Shown here: piece by piece, positions 1 through 8,753 of the stretch
Numbering within the stretch: position 1 is the stretch's first letter
How the letters are laid out: every line of letters begins with the position of its first letter
DNA from: Motiliproteus sp036960175
GTDB taxonomy: Bacteria > Pseudomonadota > Gammaproteobacteria > Pseudomonadales > Balneatricaceae
Length of the DNA: 64,000 nt
Assembly (NCBI GenBank): GCA_036960175.1
Contig: JBALWH010000005.1
Coordinates: 1-64,000, forward strand
Direction of reading: 5' to 3'
Notes under the pieces: generated by a model
The model's input: only the letters and a program-made list of their open reading frames with translations
The model's database searches: none
What the model was told of the DNA's origin: nothing
Position numbers and translations under genes: made by a program

Positions 1-1448
1 GGCTAGACATCATTCAGCGCTTGCGTTCGGATTTGGGGCTCTATCTCAAGGAGCACAGTGATAAATCCTTACCGGCAGATCAGCAGCTACTGATCACGGC
101 GTTTGAGAGTAGCTATCAAGCCAAACTGAAGCTGTACGAGGATGCCAAAGAGAGCCTCAATAAGCTGCAGGACAAACTGCAGCAACATGACGCTGAGATC
201 AGTATAACTGAAGGTATTCTCGATGAGCGTGGAGGCAGTTGGGCAAGCTCTCGCCAAGAGGAGAAAGTGAAGGCCAATCAATTGCTGGCTGACAAAAAAT
301 CGCTGAGCGATCAAATTAGAGAGATGCTATCTGGTATAGCTCCGCTAACGCTTGCCAAAAAAGCATTAAGCGCTGTGCTTGAACAGTTAAAGGCCGAGCA
401 GGATATCAAGCAGCAGCAGCTTCTAAAGACTGTTCTGGATCAGCAACTGGCTCAATTCACCCAAGCATTGAAGGCGCAACTGGGGGCAAGTCAGTCAGAT
501 GCCATCGATATCGCCGTACAAAAAACCTTCGCAACGACGCTTTCTAAAAATCCCGGTATCGAAGTTTTACATGATATTTCTGATACCGAATTTAATCGCA
601 TTCAGCATGTCATTGAGACGTTAATCCCTCAGCAAGAACAACTGCTAAAGGAAAAGATCGAACAGCTAAATGCAGTTGAAGATAAGCTAAGCCTTGCGTC
701 AACGAATATAGACCGTGCGCCAGATGCCGTGTCACTCAAAGAAGAGTTGGAACTACTGGCTGAGCAGACTCGAGAAAAGGCCTATCTAGAGCAGCAAATA
801 GAACAGCAACGAGATACCACCAAGCGCTACCTCCGCGAGTCGATCGACGTATTGCGAAAAATGCGTAAGCAAACCGAAGCCTATAGTCATTCGATCAATA
901 CAAACCAAGCATCGCAGCTAGCCGCTAACAGCCGCCAGCTACTGGTGGAGTTTGCTGATCGCACGACGAAAGCTAAGGTTCAGCAGCTAGAGCAGGAGTT
1001 TGTAAGAGCGTTCCAAAAACTGGCTCGTAAAGACGACATCAGTCTCGCGGCTAAGATTGATCCAAAAACCTTCAATGTCGAACTGACCGATACACACGGT
1101 CAGCGGATCAACAAGCAGCAGCTCTCCGCTGGAGAGAAGCAAATCTACGCAATAGCGATGTTGGAGGCCCTAGGTCGTACTTCTGGCCGCAACCTCCCCG
1201 TGATTATTGATACCCCCTTGGGGCGGCTCGATTCTAAGCATCGGAATAAACTCGTAGACAACTACTTCCCGACGGCGAGTCACCAAGTAATTATCCTGTC
1301 TACCGACACAGAGGTTGATGAGCACTTCTTCACCAGCTTACAGCCGCAAATTTCACACGCATACGAGATTTGCTACGACAGTGGACATCGTTGCTCCAGC
1401 CTACGAGAAGGCTATTTCTGGAAGCAATCAATGAAGGAGGCGAGCTAA
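1..1448 (+). CDS. dndD: DNA sulfur modification protein DndD, C-terminal part
   Basis: The reading frame is open from the first bases (codons from position 3), so the gene is cut by the window edge. About 481 residues are visible of a family usually near 650-700, and the N-terminal Walker A is missing. DndD is an SMC/RecN-like ATPase of the DndCDE phosphorothioation complex, which replaces a non-bridging phosphate oxygen in DNA with sulfur. The visible part has long glutamine- and leucine-rich coiled coils over roughly residues 20-330. An ABC-type signature follows (LSAGEKQ near residue 375), then a Walker B (VIIDTPLGRLD, near 397-407) and a D-loop/H-loop region. Its TAA stop overlaps the dndE ATG by one base (TAATG), so the two are translationally coupled. 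Confidence 0.9.
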   Translation, partial: LDIIQRLRSDLGLYLKEHSDKSLPADQQLLITAFESSYQAKLKLYEDAKESLNKLQDKLQQHDAEISITEGILDERGGSWASSRQEEKVKANQLLADKKSLSDQIREMLSGIAPLTLAKKALSAVLEQLKAEQDIKQQQLLKTVLDQQLAQFTQALKAQLGASQSDAIDIAVQKTFATTLSKNPGIEVLHDISDTEFNRIQHVIETLIPQQEQLLKEKIEQLNAVEDKLSLASTNIDRAPDAVSLKEELELLAEQTREKAYLEQQIEQQRDTTKRYLRESIDVLRKMRKQTEAYSHSINTNQASQLAANSRQLLVEFADRTTKAKVQQLEQEFVRAFQKLARKDDISLAAKIDPKTFNVELTDTHGQRINKQQLSAGEKQIYAIAMLEALGRTSGRNLPVIIDTPLGRLDSKHRNKLVDNYFPTASHQVIILSTDTEVDEHFFTSLQPQISHAYEICYDSGHRCSSLREGYFWKQSMKEAS

Positions 1449-1795
1449 TGTTACCTAACCGCATGAACCTAACGAAGCTGACCGAAGATCGGTTAAAGCG
1501 CCTCAAGCAAAATACAGGAATAACGCCTAATGTTTCGTCTCGTATCGCTTTTTTTAGATCGCTCGAGAAGGGCTTTAATTACCGGGAAAATGGATTGAAA
1601 CTGGATGGAACTCTGAACTTGGATAAGTTTACCTGGCTAGGCGATACCAGTGCGTACGTAGAGTTACTGCTGAAGCAGAAGTACCCCGAGTTGGACGATA
1701 AGCAGCTCGTCAAAGCCTGGGCGGCTCATGTGGATGATGGGATTGCTAGTATTCGGAACTTGAGAAGCTTGGGCGAGTTTGCCGCAGCATTATAG
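1448..1795 (+). CDS. dndE: DNA sulfur modification protein DndE
   Basis: A 115-residue protein whose ATG at 1448 shares a base with the dndD stop. AAGGAGG about ten bases upstream supports this start over an in-frame upstream one. DndE is the small subunit of the phosphorothioation complex; family members bind nicked DNA as oligomers. The N-terminal part (MNLTKLTEDRLKRLKQNTGI) has the basic helix typical of the family. The C-terminal part is mostly helical (residues 60-115). It is the last gene of the + strand dnd operon and converges on the DGQHR gene, with 28 bp between the two stop codons. Confidence 0.92.
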   Translation: MLPNRMNLTKLTEDRLKRLKQNTGITPNVSSRIAFFRSLEKGFNYRENGLKLDGTLNLDKFTWLGDTSAYVELLLKQKYPELDDKQLVKAWAAHVDDGIASIRNLRSLGEFAAAL

Positions 1796-1823
1796 CTGCG
1801 GCAAATTATTTATATATTGGTAA

Positions 1824-2984
1824 TTAAGGAACGATTGAATCTAATAACTTTCGATCAAAACCTTCTGGGATTGAAATCCACTCTTTATCTATTAGACCAA
1901 GTGAAAGATGAATAATAGCGATAGCAAAAGTTTTGTATTTGCTAATAATTTTTCCATTAATGAATATTATATCTTTAAAGTATTCTGATTCCATTGAGAA
2001 GTTTACATTGGATATTTTGTCTTTGAACGTATTAAGTTTATTTTCTTTTAAGCATGAAAGATAAACTGTAGACAAGATATCTAGCCCTATTGGTCGCATA
2101 AGGCAATTCTTATCAGCTAGCCGTAGTTTGGTGGTTAAATCCTGGTCGTTAAAACTGTTTTCAATTTCAGGAAATGTGTCAAACAAAACATCAAAAAAAC
2201 AACATACATCTTTATAAACCAAATCGATTTCACTTTTGGTGTATTTTAAACTTTTCTTTTTTATCCTAAATTTAGATATTGTTCTACATACTTTTACAAT
2301 TGATAGCAAATTAGTGAAGCTTTTTGACTCCTTTGCCGAGACAGGGGCTGTTTTAGATAAGCTAATAAGACCAGATGGAATTCTTTTATATTTAGAATAA
2401 ATCCTTCTTGCAACGATATTTTCTATATCTTCTTCATCAATTATTGCTAGTTCTCCAGAGCTAACTCTCTGAGATTTTTTGTTTAAATCCGAGAAAAGCC
2501 GTCTTGTTCTAGGCTTTCCTAGTTCATCATCCTTGTGGGATACAAATATAACGGACACTTGTTCATTACTTTCATTTCCATCCCGAAATATTCTTTTTAT
2601 GGCTTCTACTCTATGTTGCCCATCTATGGCAAATATCTCCTCTCGACCATCAAAAACCAATAGCCCCATTGATTTCTCAATAATTTCTTTTTGCTTATTA
2701 TCTAAAATATCTACAGATGAAAAATCAAGGGTATTCCATTCAGGCACTGACTCAAAAACACCAAGGATAATAGAATTGAAAAACCTATCATCACTATCCT
2801 TTATGTACTTTACAATGCTAGATACATTGTTAGTTAACCCTCGTTGCAAGTAATCATCTAGATTAGGTGACTCTCTTATTTCCTGGCTTGTTGTTACCAG
2901 TTCATTAACTTGTTCAAAGCTCATCAGCGCAGGGTAATATACCCAAGAGCCAAATACACCTCTCAGACTAGGGAATACATTCAT
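1824..2984 (-). CDS. DGQHR-domain protein, DndB-like
   Basis: A 386-residue protein with the hallmark DGQHR motif at residues 121-125 (context FAIDGQHRVEAIKR) and the companion FSDLNKKSQRVS at 164-175. This is the DGQHR/DndB superfamily. DndB itself is the DNA-binding autorepressor of dnd operons; other DGQHR proteins are of uncertain role. It is the last gene of the - strand dpt operon, 9 bp after the GIY-YIG gene, and sits opposite dndE. Its bases are strikingly AT-rich next to dndE and dptH, which suggests separate acquisition. It could be a second DndB, a regulator of the island, or half of an independent DGQHR/GIY-YIG module. Family membership is firm, the function is inference. Confidence 0.8.
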   Translation of the reverse strand: MNVFPSLRGVFGSWVYYPALMSFEQVNELVTTSQEIRESPNLDDYLQRGLTNNVSSIVKYIKDSDDRFFNSIILGVFESVPEWNTLDFSSVDILDNKQKEIIEKSMGLLVFDGREEIFAIDGQHRVEAIKRIFRDGNESNEQVSVIFVSHKDDELGKPRTRRLFSDLNKKSQRVSSGELAIIDEEDIENIVARRIYSKYKRIPSGLISLSKTAPVSAKESKSFTNLLSIVKVCRTISKFRIKKKSLKYTKSEIDLVYKDVCCFFDVLFDTFPEIENSFNDQDLTTKLRLADKNCLMRPIGLDILSTVYLSCLKENKLNTFKDKISNVNFSMESEYFKDIIFINGKIISKYKTFAIAIIHLSLGLIDKEWISIPEGFDRKLLDSIVP

Positions 2985-2993
2985 TATGTCACC

Positions 2994-3560
2994 TTACCAG
3001 CTTCTTCTGGATGATTTTATTTTAACTGGGAAATCTCGTTCATTTGCCCATGGATAATAAAAGCCATGCAAAGTTTTTTCTAGGTCGGAAAGATCAGAGG
3101 ACTCTATATCAAGTACGCTATAATAAATATTGGTTTCATTATGGTAGTACTCTAGTGCAGTGTGTACCTTCTCCCTCTTGTCTATTCCTGAAATCCGTAT
3201 ATATTCTCTAAGTCGTTCTCTTATAGGCCTGCCAGACTCTCCTTCCCCTGCTATTCCAACATAAAATACATAAATAGGCGCCCCTATTATCTTGAACTCT
3301 GATTCCACAGCAAAAAGATAAACGCCTATTCCATTTCCTAGATTTTTATCAGATTTGAGATGTTTATCCAGTTCTGTGTACTTAACTTTGACCCAGTCAA
3401 ATTCTATTTTCTTATCTTGTATCTCTTTACCGTACTCGCTCCACCATTTTGGAGCTACGGCAATGTTTCTGATTGCTAATTTCAAATATTCCTTATCCCT
3501 GGAGTTTGAAAAAATATCAAACCCGGGCCTAAGAAAATCCAATATATCGACTGTAGCCAT
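2994..3560 (-). CDS. GIY-YIG nuclease-fold protein
   Basis: A 188-residue protein with a GIY-YIG catalytic core. GVY at 79-81 stands for GIY and YVG at 100-102 for YIG. Arginines follow at 111 and 114 (RPIRERLREY), then a glutamate at 161 (DLEKTL) and an asparagine at 173 (PWANERD). These are the five expected catalytic positions of the fold, so activity as a metal-dependent DNA nuclease is plausible. The first 75 residues match nothing I recognise and may be a recognition domain. It is AT-rich, 24 bp after dptH and 9 bp before the DGQHR gene, so it is probably co-transcribed with the restriction genes. It may be an extra effector against unmodified DNA; that role is inferred. Confidence 0.75.
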   Translation of the reverse strand: MATVDILDFLRPGFDIFSNSRDKEYLKLAIRNIAVAPKWWSEYGKEIQDKKIEFDWVKVKYTELDKHLKSDKNLGNGIGVYLFAVESEFKIIGAPIYVFYVGIAGEGESGRPIRERLREYIRISGIDKREKVHTALEYYHNETNIYYSVLDIESSDLSDLEKTLHGFYYPWANERDFPVKIKSSRRSW

Positions 3561-3584
3561 ATTATATTCCGAACACTGTTATCA

Positions 3585-6500
3585 CTAAATTATCTCCCAA
3601 AATGCCAGATCTTTAATCTTACAAACTTTCTTGTCACCATCCACATACAGGCTATGATGTTTCTTTAACTCACGAATAGTTCTCATCAGTAGGTCCTGCT
3701 CTGATTTATCATCCTTGTTGAACAGCGACTTAATATCTTGGCTTTTGATCTGTGAAACGCGGTGAACCACCCAGCTAAGAATATAGGCGGAGTAGTCATT
3801 TTCTTTGGTCTTGAAGTGGGTGATGTCCTGTGTCGACAGGGTGATTCCAACCCCATACTCGCGCCCTTCCTTTAGGATCTTGCGTAAGCTGGGAAAATCT
3901 TGGGACATGAAGTTGTCGGCTTCATCCACCAGTATCATCTTGGTGATCTGGCGGAAGTCACCGCGTACTTCCGGCTTACCCTGCTTCTGCATCTGCGAGT
4001 AAAATAAGTCGAGAGTCAGCGCGACAACCAAATTTTGAACCTGTGGTGGGTAATCCGCTAGCTCGATCACGGTAATGCCATCAACAAGCTCATAGAGGCT
4101 TGTCATTTTTAAAGGATCTGTCTCAAAAATCTTAAAGCGTGCAAGCTTGGATAGAGCGGCATAGAGTGAATCTTCTTCGACTTTCTCCTGATCGAGGAAC
4201 AAATCCCAAATATTTTCTATTGTTGGAGCAGGTTTGCCCCAAGTGCTTGAATCTTCTGGAAGAATTCCTGCGAGGTCATAAGCTTCCAAAATTAAATTCT
4301 CAAGCTGCAGTTGCTGCTTCTTTCCTAGGCTATATGCCTTAGCCATTGTCTCAGAGAAGCCGGCTGCAGTATGAATAGGTAGCATCGGTGTGCTACCAAA
4401 TAAACTCAACGGATTGTAAGGCAGCTTAAACAGCTTAAACTTCTTACCATTAGTCGCACCTAAAAACTTATCGTCCACATAGTCTGATTTGTAATCAAAG
4501 ATCAGCATGCCGATAGCTTTACTATCAATATTTTGATGCTGATTACGATAGAGCTGGGTGACTACCGACTTGGTGCACTGGGTTTTTCCCGTACCCATGG
4601 TGCCGATAATCCCTGAGTTGGTGTTCATAAACTTGGCGGTATTGGTTGGCTCCCAATATACCGGCGCTTGATGATTGATCTCATGGCCTATCAATATCTT
4701 CAGGTCTTCTTGCGGTGTAGATTCAACCTCCGTCGTCGTAACTACGGCTACTTCAGGTTCACGCTCAACCGGGACCACGATAACTGGTTCACTCTGGTTC
4801 GTCTCTGGTTCACTCTGGTTCGTCTCTGGTTCACTCTGGTTCGTCTCTGGCTCACTCTCTAGGTCAAACTCTAGGGTTGTCGACTCCGTTACAGCATTTA
4901 AGAAATATTCATCCTGAATCTTCGCCGCGGCTGTTGCGCTGTAATCTTGCCAAAGATCCATCAAAGGCGTTGAAATAGTCTTGGCCATGAAGCTCGACGG
5001 TACTTCAATTTTGAGGATGTTTTCGACCAGTACGGGCTTGGTCTCAAAGCACTTGTCATTCTCTAGGTTGGCAACAACAAAACCCTGCGGGTAACCCGCA
5101 ATACCAGCCAAGGTGTAGTCGCCCTGCAGCCACCATTCTTTGTGAGATAGTAGCGGCGCAAAGTAATCATCGTGATAAATATCATATAGCTCGTACTTGT
5201 CGACTTGCATCAATGCTTGGCGTACAAATAAGCTGCGGAATAGGCCTGCAGCAAGATTGTCCCCGACGAGTAGATCGCTTAAATAACGCACCAGTTCTTT
5301 GGCTTGTTTAACCGCTTTTGCGGGGTTGTAACTGCTGCCTGTTTTAACCTCTAAGGGCAGCAGGTAAAGCTGTTCGTCTTTAAAACCGACGAATAGAACA
5401 TCATCAGAAATTGGCCCCGACTTGAAGCCCTGTAACCGTCTAGAGAACTCCGACTCAGACATGTTGAGGCCAATATTACCGGAGACACGCACCATTTCAG
5501 CCGCTGACATCGGCACCCAGGTAATATCCGACTTGGCCAGCAAGCAACTGATTAATTTATAGGCAGCTAGTATTCCCTTGCGCTCTTTGCGAATTTCGTC
5601 GCGATCAGTAATCATCTTCAACAGCCATTCACCATTGAAGGCGTTGAACTCAGTGACTGAGCCGCCTCCATCCTTCTCAAGGACCTTGTCGTAAAGGGCC
5701 GACTGACGCGTCACGGTAATTGCATCGTAACCGGCGGAACTGGTGTACTGGTCCGAGTAGTGGATCAACAGGGTGTCGCCACCGTTATCAAAGAAATCGA
5801 GCGTTACCTTAGGATCAATGACCGTTGTCCAAATAGAGCTATCATAGGAACGATCCAACAAGCTTTTAAACTTGTCATCAACAGCCAAGGCAATGGCGCT
5901 ATTTTCACTATATGTTTTCGTCTTGCTTCGTGCGGGCTTAATCAAGCGATTCAGTAGCAGCGCAATATCGATGACGTTGCTGCCTGCATACTCTAGATCC
6001 TTAAGACCAAAGCCCGTAATGTAATTGTTGCCTTCGTTGCTGGATGCTTCTCCATTGATCAGCCCGTGACAGCTAATACCGCTCAGCTTTTCCTTAGGGT
6101 TGACGTCATCAATCACCGTGATTTTCTGATTGTTTCGAAAGAAACTAAGGTGGGCGTAAGCCTGCTCTTGTGTATCGCCATGAGTGTATTTGCTGTATGT
6201 CACTCGGGTACGCATTAAGTCGACAATAGTGTCGGCGTGATCTTTTGCTTTACCCTTGTTCAGACCATAAACCTGTTTGATATTTTCGTAACTGGCCATC
6301 TCAGAAAATTGGTCAAACTCACTGGGTTCAAGCTTGTCGTCATAGAGGTTGACGTGAATATCAAAGCTTTTTGTACGCTGCTTGATGATGTGTTCGACGA
6401 TGCCCAGAAACAACTCGTGGTTGTCATAATTGTTTATGCTGTTAATAATTAGCGTTGGACGCGCACTGCTTTCCTTGCGGTTAAACAGACACGAGAATGC

Positions 6501-8753
6501 CGAACTAAACTCTGAAATTTTATCGCGCACTAGCTTCGTCACGTAGCTATAGCTGGTCTCTTGATACGGCACGCAGTGCAGCCAGAAACAGTTATCTTCA
6601 ACGGCTTTTACGTAAGAGAACTCATGCTGAGGATCATAAACATAAGGAAGTAAGCCTTGCGGGTTAAGGCGATTTAAGGTGACTTTCGGCAAGCTGATAA
6701 AGCTAACGTCACCCTCCGTTGTCGCCCGCTCAACCAAGTTTAGGTAGTAGGCGAGGATTAAGGGATGGAAAGGCGTTAGCCATTCACTGGCCTCAATACT
6801 GCCGCCTCCATCATGCTTATACAGGCCGATCTGCAAGATAGTTTTGTCCGCTTCATTGAGCGTTTTGTTCTGTTCAATCCCAGCCAAGTAACAGTGATAG
6901 GCACTCACGACAGCCTTAACCAATACTTGGTATTCAGGCCCCCAACCACATAGCGATGGCAGGGTTTTGTTGTCTACGAAATAAGTAAAAAGCGCTTGGT
7001 AGGCAGCCGTCAATTCGGGGGCAATGTCGGCAATATCTTCAAGGCTTAGACTTGTCTGTTTACCAAAACTATAAAGTAATGAGCTGTCGACCCAAGTCGC
7101 TTCACGATTCAGTAACTCGAGTGCGGGCTTGTCGTTCTTAAGCTCTTTATGTTCGACATATACGCGTTGCTTGGAACGATTAAAAACGCCAAAAAGTCGA
7201 TCGCTGAACAAACGTTTGCTGCGACTTTGATCAAAGATAAGCGGTAAGACTAGTGTCTCCGTAGCGGCAGCACCTTCAATATCAAAATTAAGCTCAGCCA
7301 CATCATTACAAACGGTAAAACTGACACGCTCGACTTCGTTGGCAAGTGCTTCGTAATCGATAATTTCATGCTCCGTGACATCGAAGCGCTGATCAACATC
7401 ATCAAGAGGGGTTCGTTGTGGACCGCCTGAGAGTGAGACAGATAGTTCACTTTCTTGTGTCTGCAAACTCACGACCTGCTTTGCTGGGTTGATCAAAAAA
7501 CAGTTTTCAAGTGCTTGGGTATTGAACCAACCTTGCTTAACCACCAAACACTTAAACTTAAATTTCTCGGAAGTCTTTGGACGGTTCAGAGAGAGCATGA
7601 AATACAGAGGTTTATCAGTAATGGCTGCGGTTAACGTCAAATTGGCGTTAACATGACCTCCGCTGAGCTGAATGTCTTTGCTGCTGATGGTGTTTGTTTT
7701 TTCGGTAAATTTAATTTCATCCCTGTTGATTTTACTGCCGCTAAAATCGAGGCTTAAATCGAAGTCGTCACGGCCAGCATCAACTTCTAGCAAGATATGG
7801 CGTTCACGTTGAGCGGATGCCGCTTCACTTTTAGTACGCACTACAATCTTGGCTGAGGCAGAACTCTCGTTAGAAATCACCAATATCTGCTGGCGATTAC
7901 GTTCTTGTTCTTTGCTGTATTCATCAAAGCTAACCATCTTCCAGCTATCGGGTTGGTCTTGATCAAAGTGTTTGGTTATAAAGCTGTCGCTGAAATCTGG
8001 CAGATGGTCGGATAATTGGTCTGAATAGTGCTCTACCACATCTGAGATCTGGTCAAACAGGGCTTTGTTCTGATCGAGCCGCTTACGAACCTGCTCTTTT
8101 TCGTTATCTGTTGGCTCAGCACCACCGCACATACTCAAAATGGCAGGGTCTTCTAAAAGGTCTATCTCGTGGAACCGAATATCACCGTCGGCAATCGCTT
8201 CGTGCAGTGACTCAAAACCAAACATGCTGCCTTTGTCTTCGGTGATCAGGTCGTACTGGTAATCCAGTAGGATCTTAGAGACCTCTCTCCCCTCTAAGGC
8301 ATCTTTATCGTCGATAAGATCAGCCAAGGATTCTTTGATTTTCGCAGGGGAAAAAACACTGCCTTCAGCAGTAACATCTTCCGCACTGTTGATCAGGGTA
8401 TCGAGCAAACTGTTATGGATAATTAGGAGCGCAGTGCCTGCAAAGTCACCCTGTTGTGAAGCCACGACATCGCGCAAGAAGGAGATGAAATTTTCGGTGT
8501 AACCCGTTTCGCTGCCATCTCGGTGAATAACGGGGATTAACTTAAGACCAGCACAATCAATATAAGTCAGAGCTGTGTTCTTAACAGTTAAAGTACCCAA
8601 TCCGTTCTGGGAATGAGTAAAGGCGTGGTAGAGCTTCCTACTTTTCTCAACATCTGGCGACTTAAACTGATAGCGGTATCCGGCTTGAACATAGCCTTCG
8701 GCAAGTTTCAGGAAGTGCGGGACAATAAATTCTTCAAAGAATTTTACGGACAT
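3585..8753 (-). CDS. dptH: Phosphorothioation-dependent restriction protein DptH
   Basis: A 1722-residue protein, the large subunit of the DptFGH restriction machinery that attacks DNA lacking phosphorothioate marks. The C-terminal quarter is a HerA/FtsK-like ATPase. Walker A is GTMGTGKT near 1380-1390 and Walker B is MILVDEADNF near 1605, followed by a sensor-like LSTQD. The N-terminal 1300 residues are without motifs I can name, apart from an acidic stretch and a threefold SEPETNQ heptad linker near 1300-1325. ATG at 8753 is preferred over the upstream 8768 because GGAG lies nine bases before it. This start overlaps the end of dptG by 20 bases. It is the third gene of the dptF-G-H operon. 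Confidence 0.9.
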   Translation of the reverse strand: MSVKFFEEFIVPHFLKLAEGYVQAGYRYQFKSPDVEKSRKLYHAFTHSQNGLGTLTVKNTALTYIDCAGLKLIPVIHRDGSETGYTENFISFLRDVVASQQGDFAGTALLIIHNSLLDTLINSAEDVTAEGSVFSPAKIKESLADLIDDKDALEGREVSKILLDYQYDLITEDKGSMFGFESLHEAIADGDIRFHEIDLLEDPAILSMCGGAEPTDNEKEQVRKRLDQNKALFDQISDVVEHYSDQLSDHLPDFSDSFITKHFDQDQPDSWKMVSFDEYSKEQERNRQQILVISNESSASAKIVVRTKSEAASAQRERHILLEVDAGRDDFDLSLDFSGSKINRDEIKFTEKTNTISSKDIQLSGGHVNANLTLTAAITDKPLYFMLSLNRPKTSEKFKFKCLVVKQGWFNTQALENCFLINPAKQVVSLQTQESELSVSLSGGPQRTPLDDVDQRFDVTEHEIIDYEALANEVERVSFTVCNDVAELNFDIEGAAATETLVLPLIFDQSRSKRLFSDRLFGVFNRSKQRVYVEHKELKNDKPALELLNREATWVDSSLLYSFGKQTSLSLEDIADIAPELTAAYQALFTYFVDNKTLPSLCGWGPEYQVLVKAVVSAYHCYLAGIEQNKTLNEADKTILQIGLYKHDGGGSIEASEWLTPFHPLILAYYLNLVERATTEGDVSFISLPKVTLNRLNPQGLLPYVYDPQHEFSYVKAVEDNCFWLHCVPYQETSYSYVTKLVRDKISEFSSAFSCLFNRKESSARPTLIINSINNYDNHELFLGIVEHIIKQRTKSFDIHVNLYDDKLEPSEFDQFSEMASYENIKQVYGLNKGKAKDHADTIVDLMRTRVTYSKYTHGDTQEQAYAHLSFFRNNQKITVIDDVNPKEKLSGISCHGLINGEASSNEGNNYITGFGLKDLEYAGSNVIDIALLLNRLIKPARSKTKTYSENSAIALAVDDKFKSLLDRSYDSSIWTTVIDPKVTLDFFDNGGDTLLIHYSDQYTSSAGYDAITVTRQSALYDKVLEKDGGGSVTEFNAFNGEWLLKMITDRDEIRKERKGILAAYKLISCLLAKSDITWVPMSAAEMVRVSGNIGLNMSESEFSRRLQGFKSGPISDDVLFVGFKDEQLYLLPLEVKTGSSYNPAKAVKQAKELVRYLSDLLVGDNLAAGLFRSLFVRQALMQVDKYELYDIYHDDYFAPLLSHKEWWLQGDYTLAGIAGYPQGFVVANLENDKCFETKPVLVENILKIEVPSSFMAKTISTPLMDLWQDYSATAAAKIQDEYFLNAVTESTTLEFDLESEPETNQSEPETNQSEPETNQSEPVIVVPVEREPEVAVVTTTEVESTPQEDLKILIGHEINHQAPVYWEPTNTAKFMNTNSGIIGTMGTGKTQCTKSVVTQLYRNQHQNIDSKAIGMLIFDYKSDYVDDKFLGATNGKKFKLFKLPYNPLSLFGSTPMLPIHTAAGFSETMAKAYSLGKKQQLQLENLILEAYDLAGILPEDSSTWGKPAPTIENIWDLFLDQEKVEEDSLYAALSKLARFKIFETDPLKMTSLYELVDGITVIELADYPPQVQNLVVALTLDLFYSQMQKQGKPEVRGDFRQITKMILVDEADNFMSQDFPSLRKILKEGREYGVGITLSTQDITHFKTKENDYSAYILSWVVHRVSQIKSQDIKSLFNKDDKSEQDLLMRTIRELKKHHSLYVDGDKKVCKIKDLAFWEII
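4786..4858 (-). repeat. 21-bp tandem repeat inside dptH
   Basis: Three identical copies of a 21-bp unit (4786-4806, 4807-4827, 4828-4848) and a partial fourth copy ending near 4858. On the coding strand each unit gives seven residues, SEPETNQ in rotation. The repeat is in frame, so gain or loss of a unit would change only linker length. It falls between the large N-terminal part and the ATPase domain. Confidence 0.95.
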
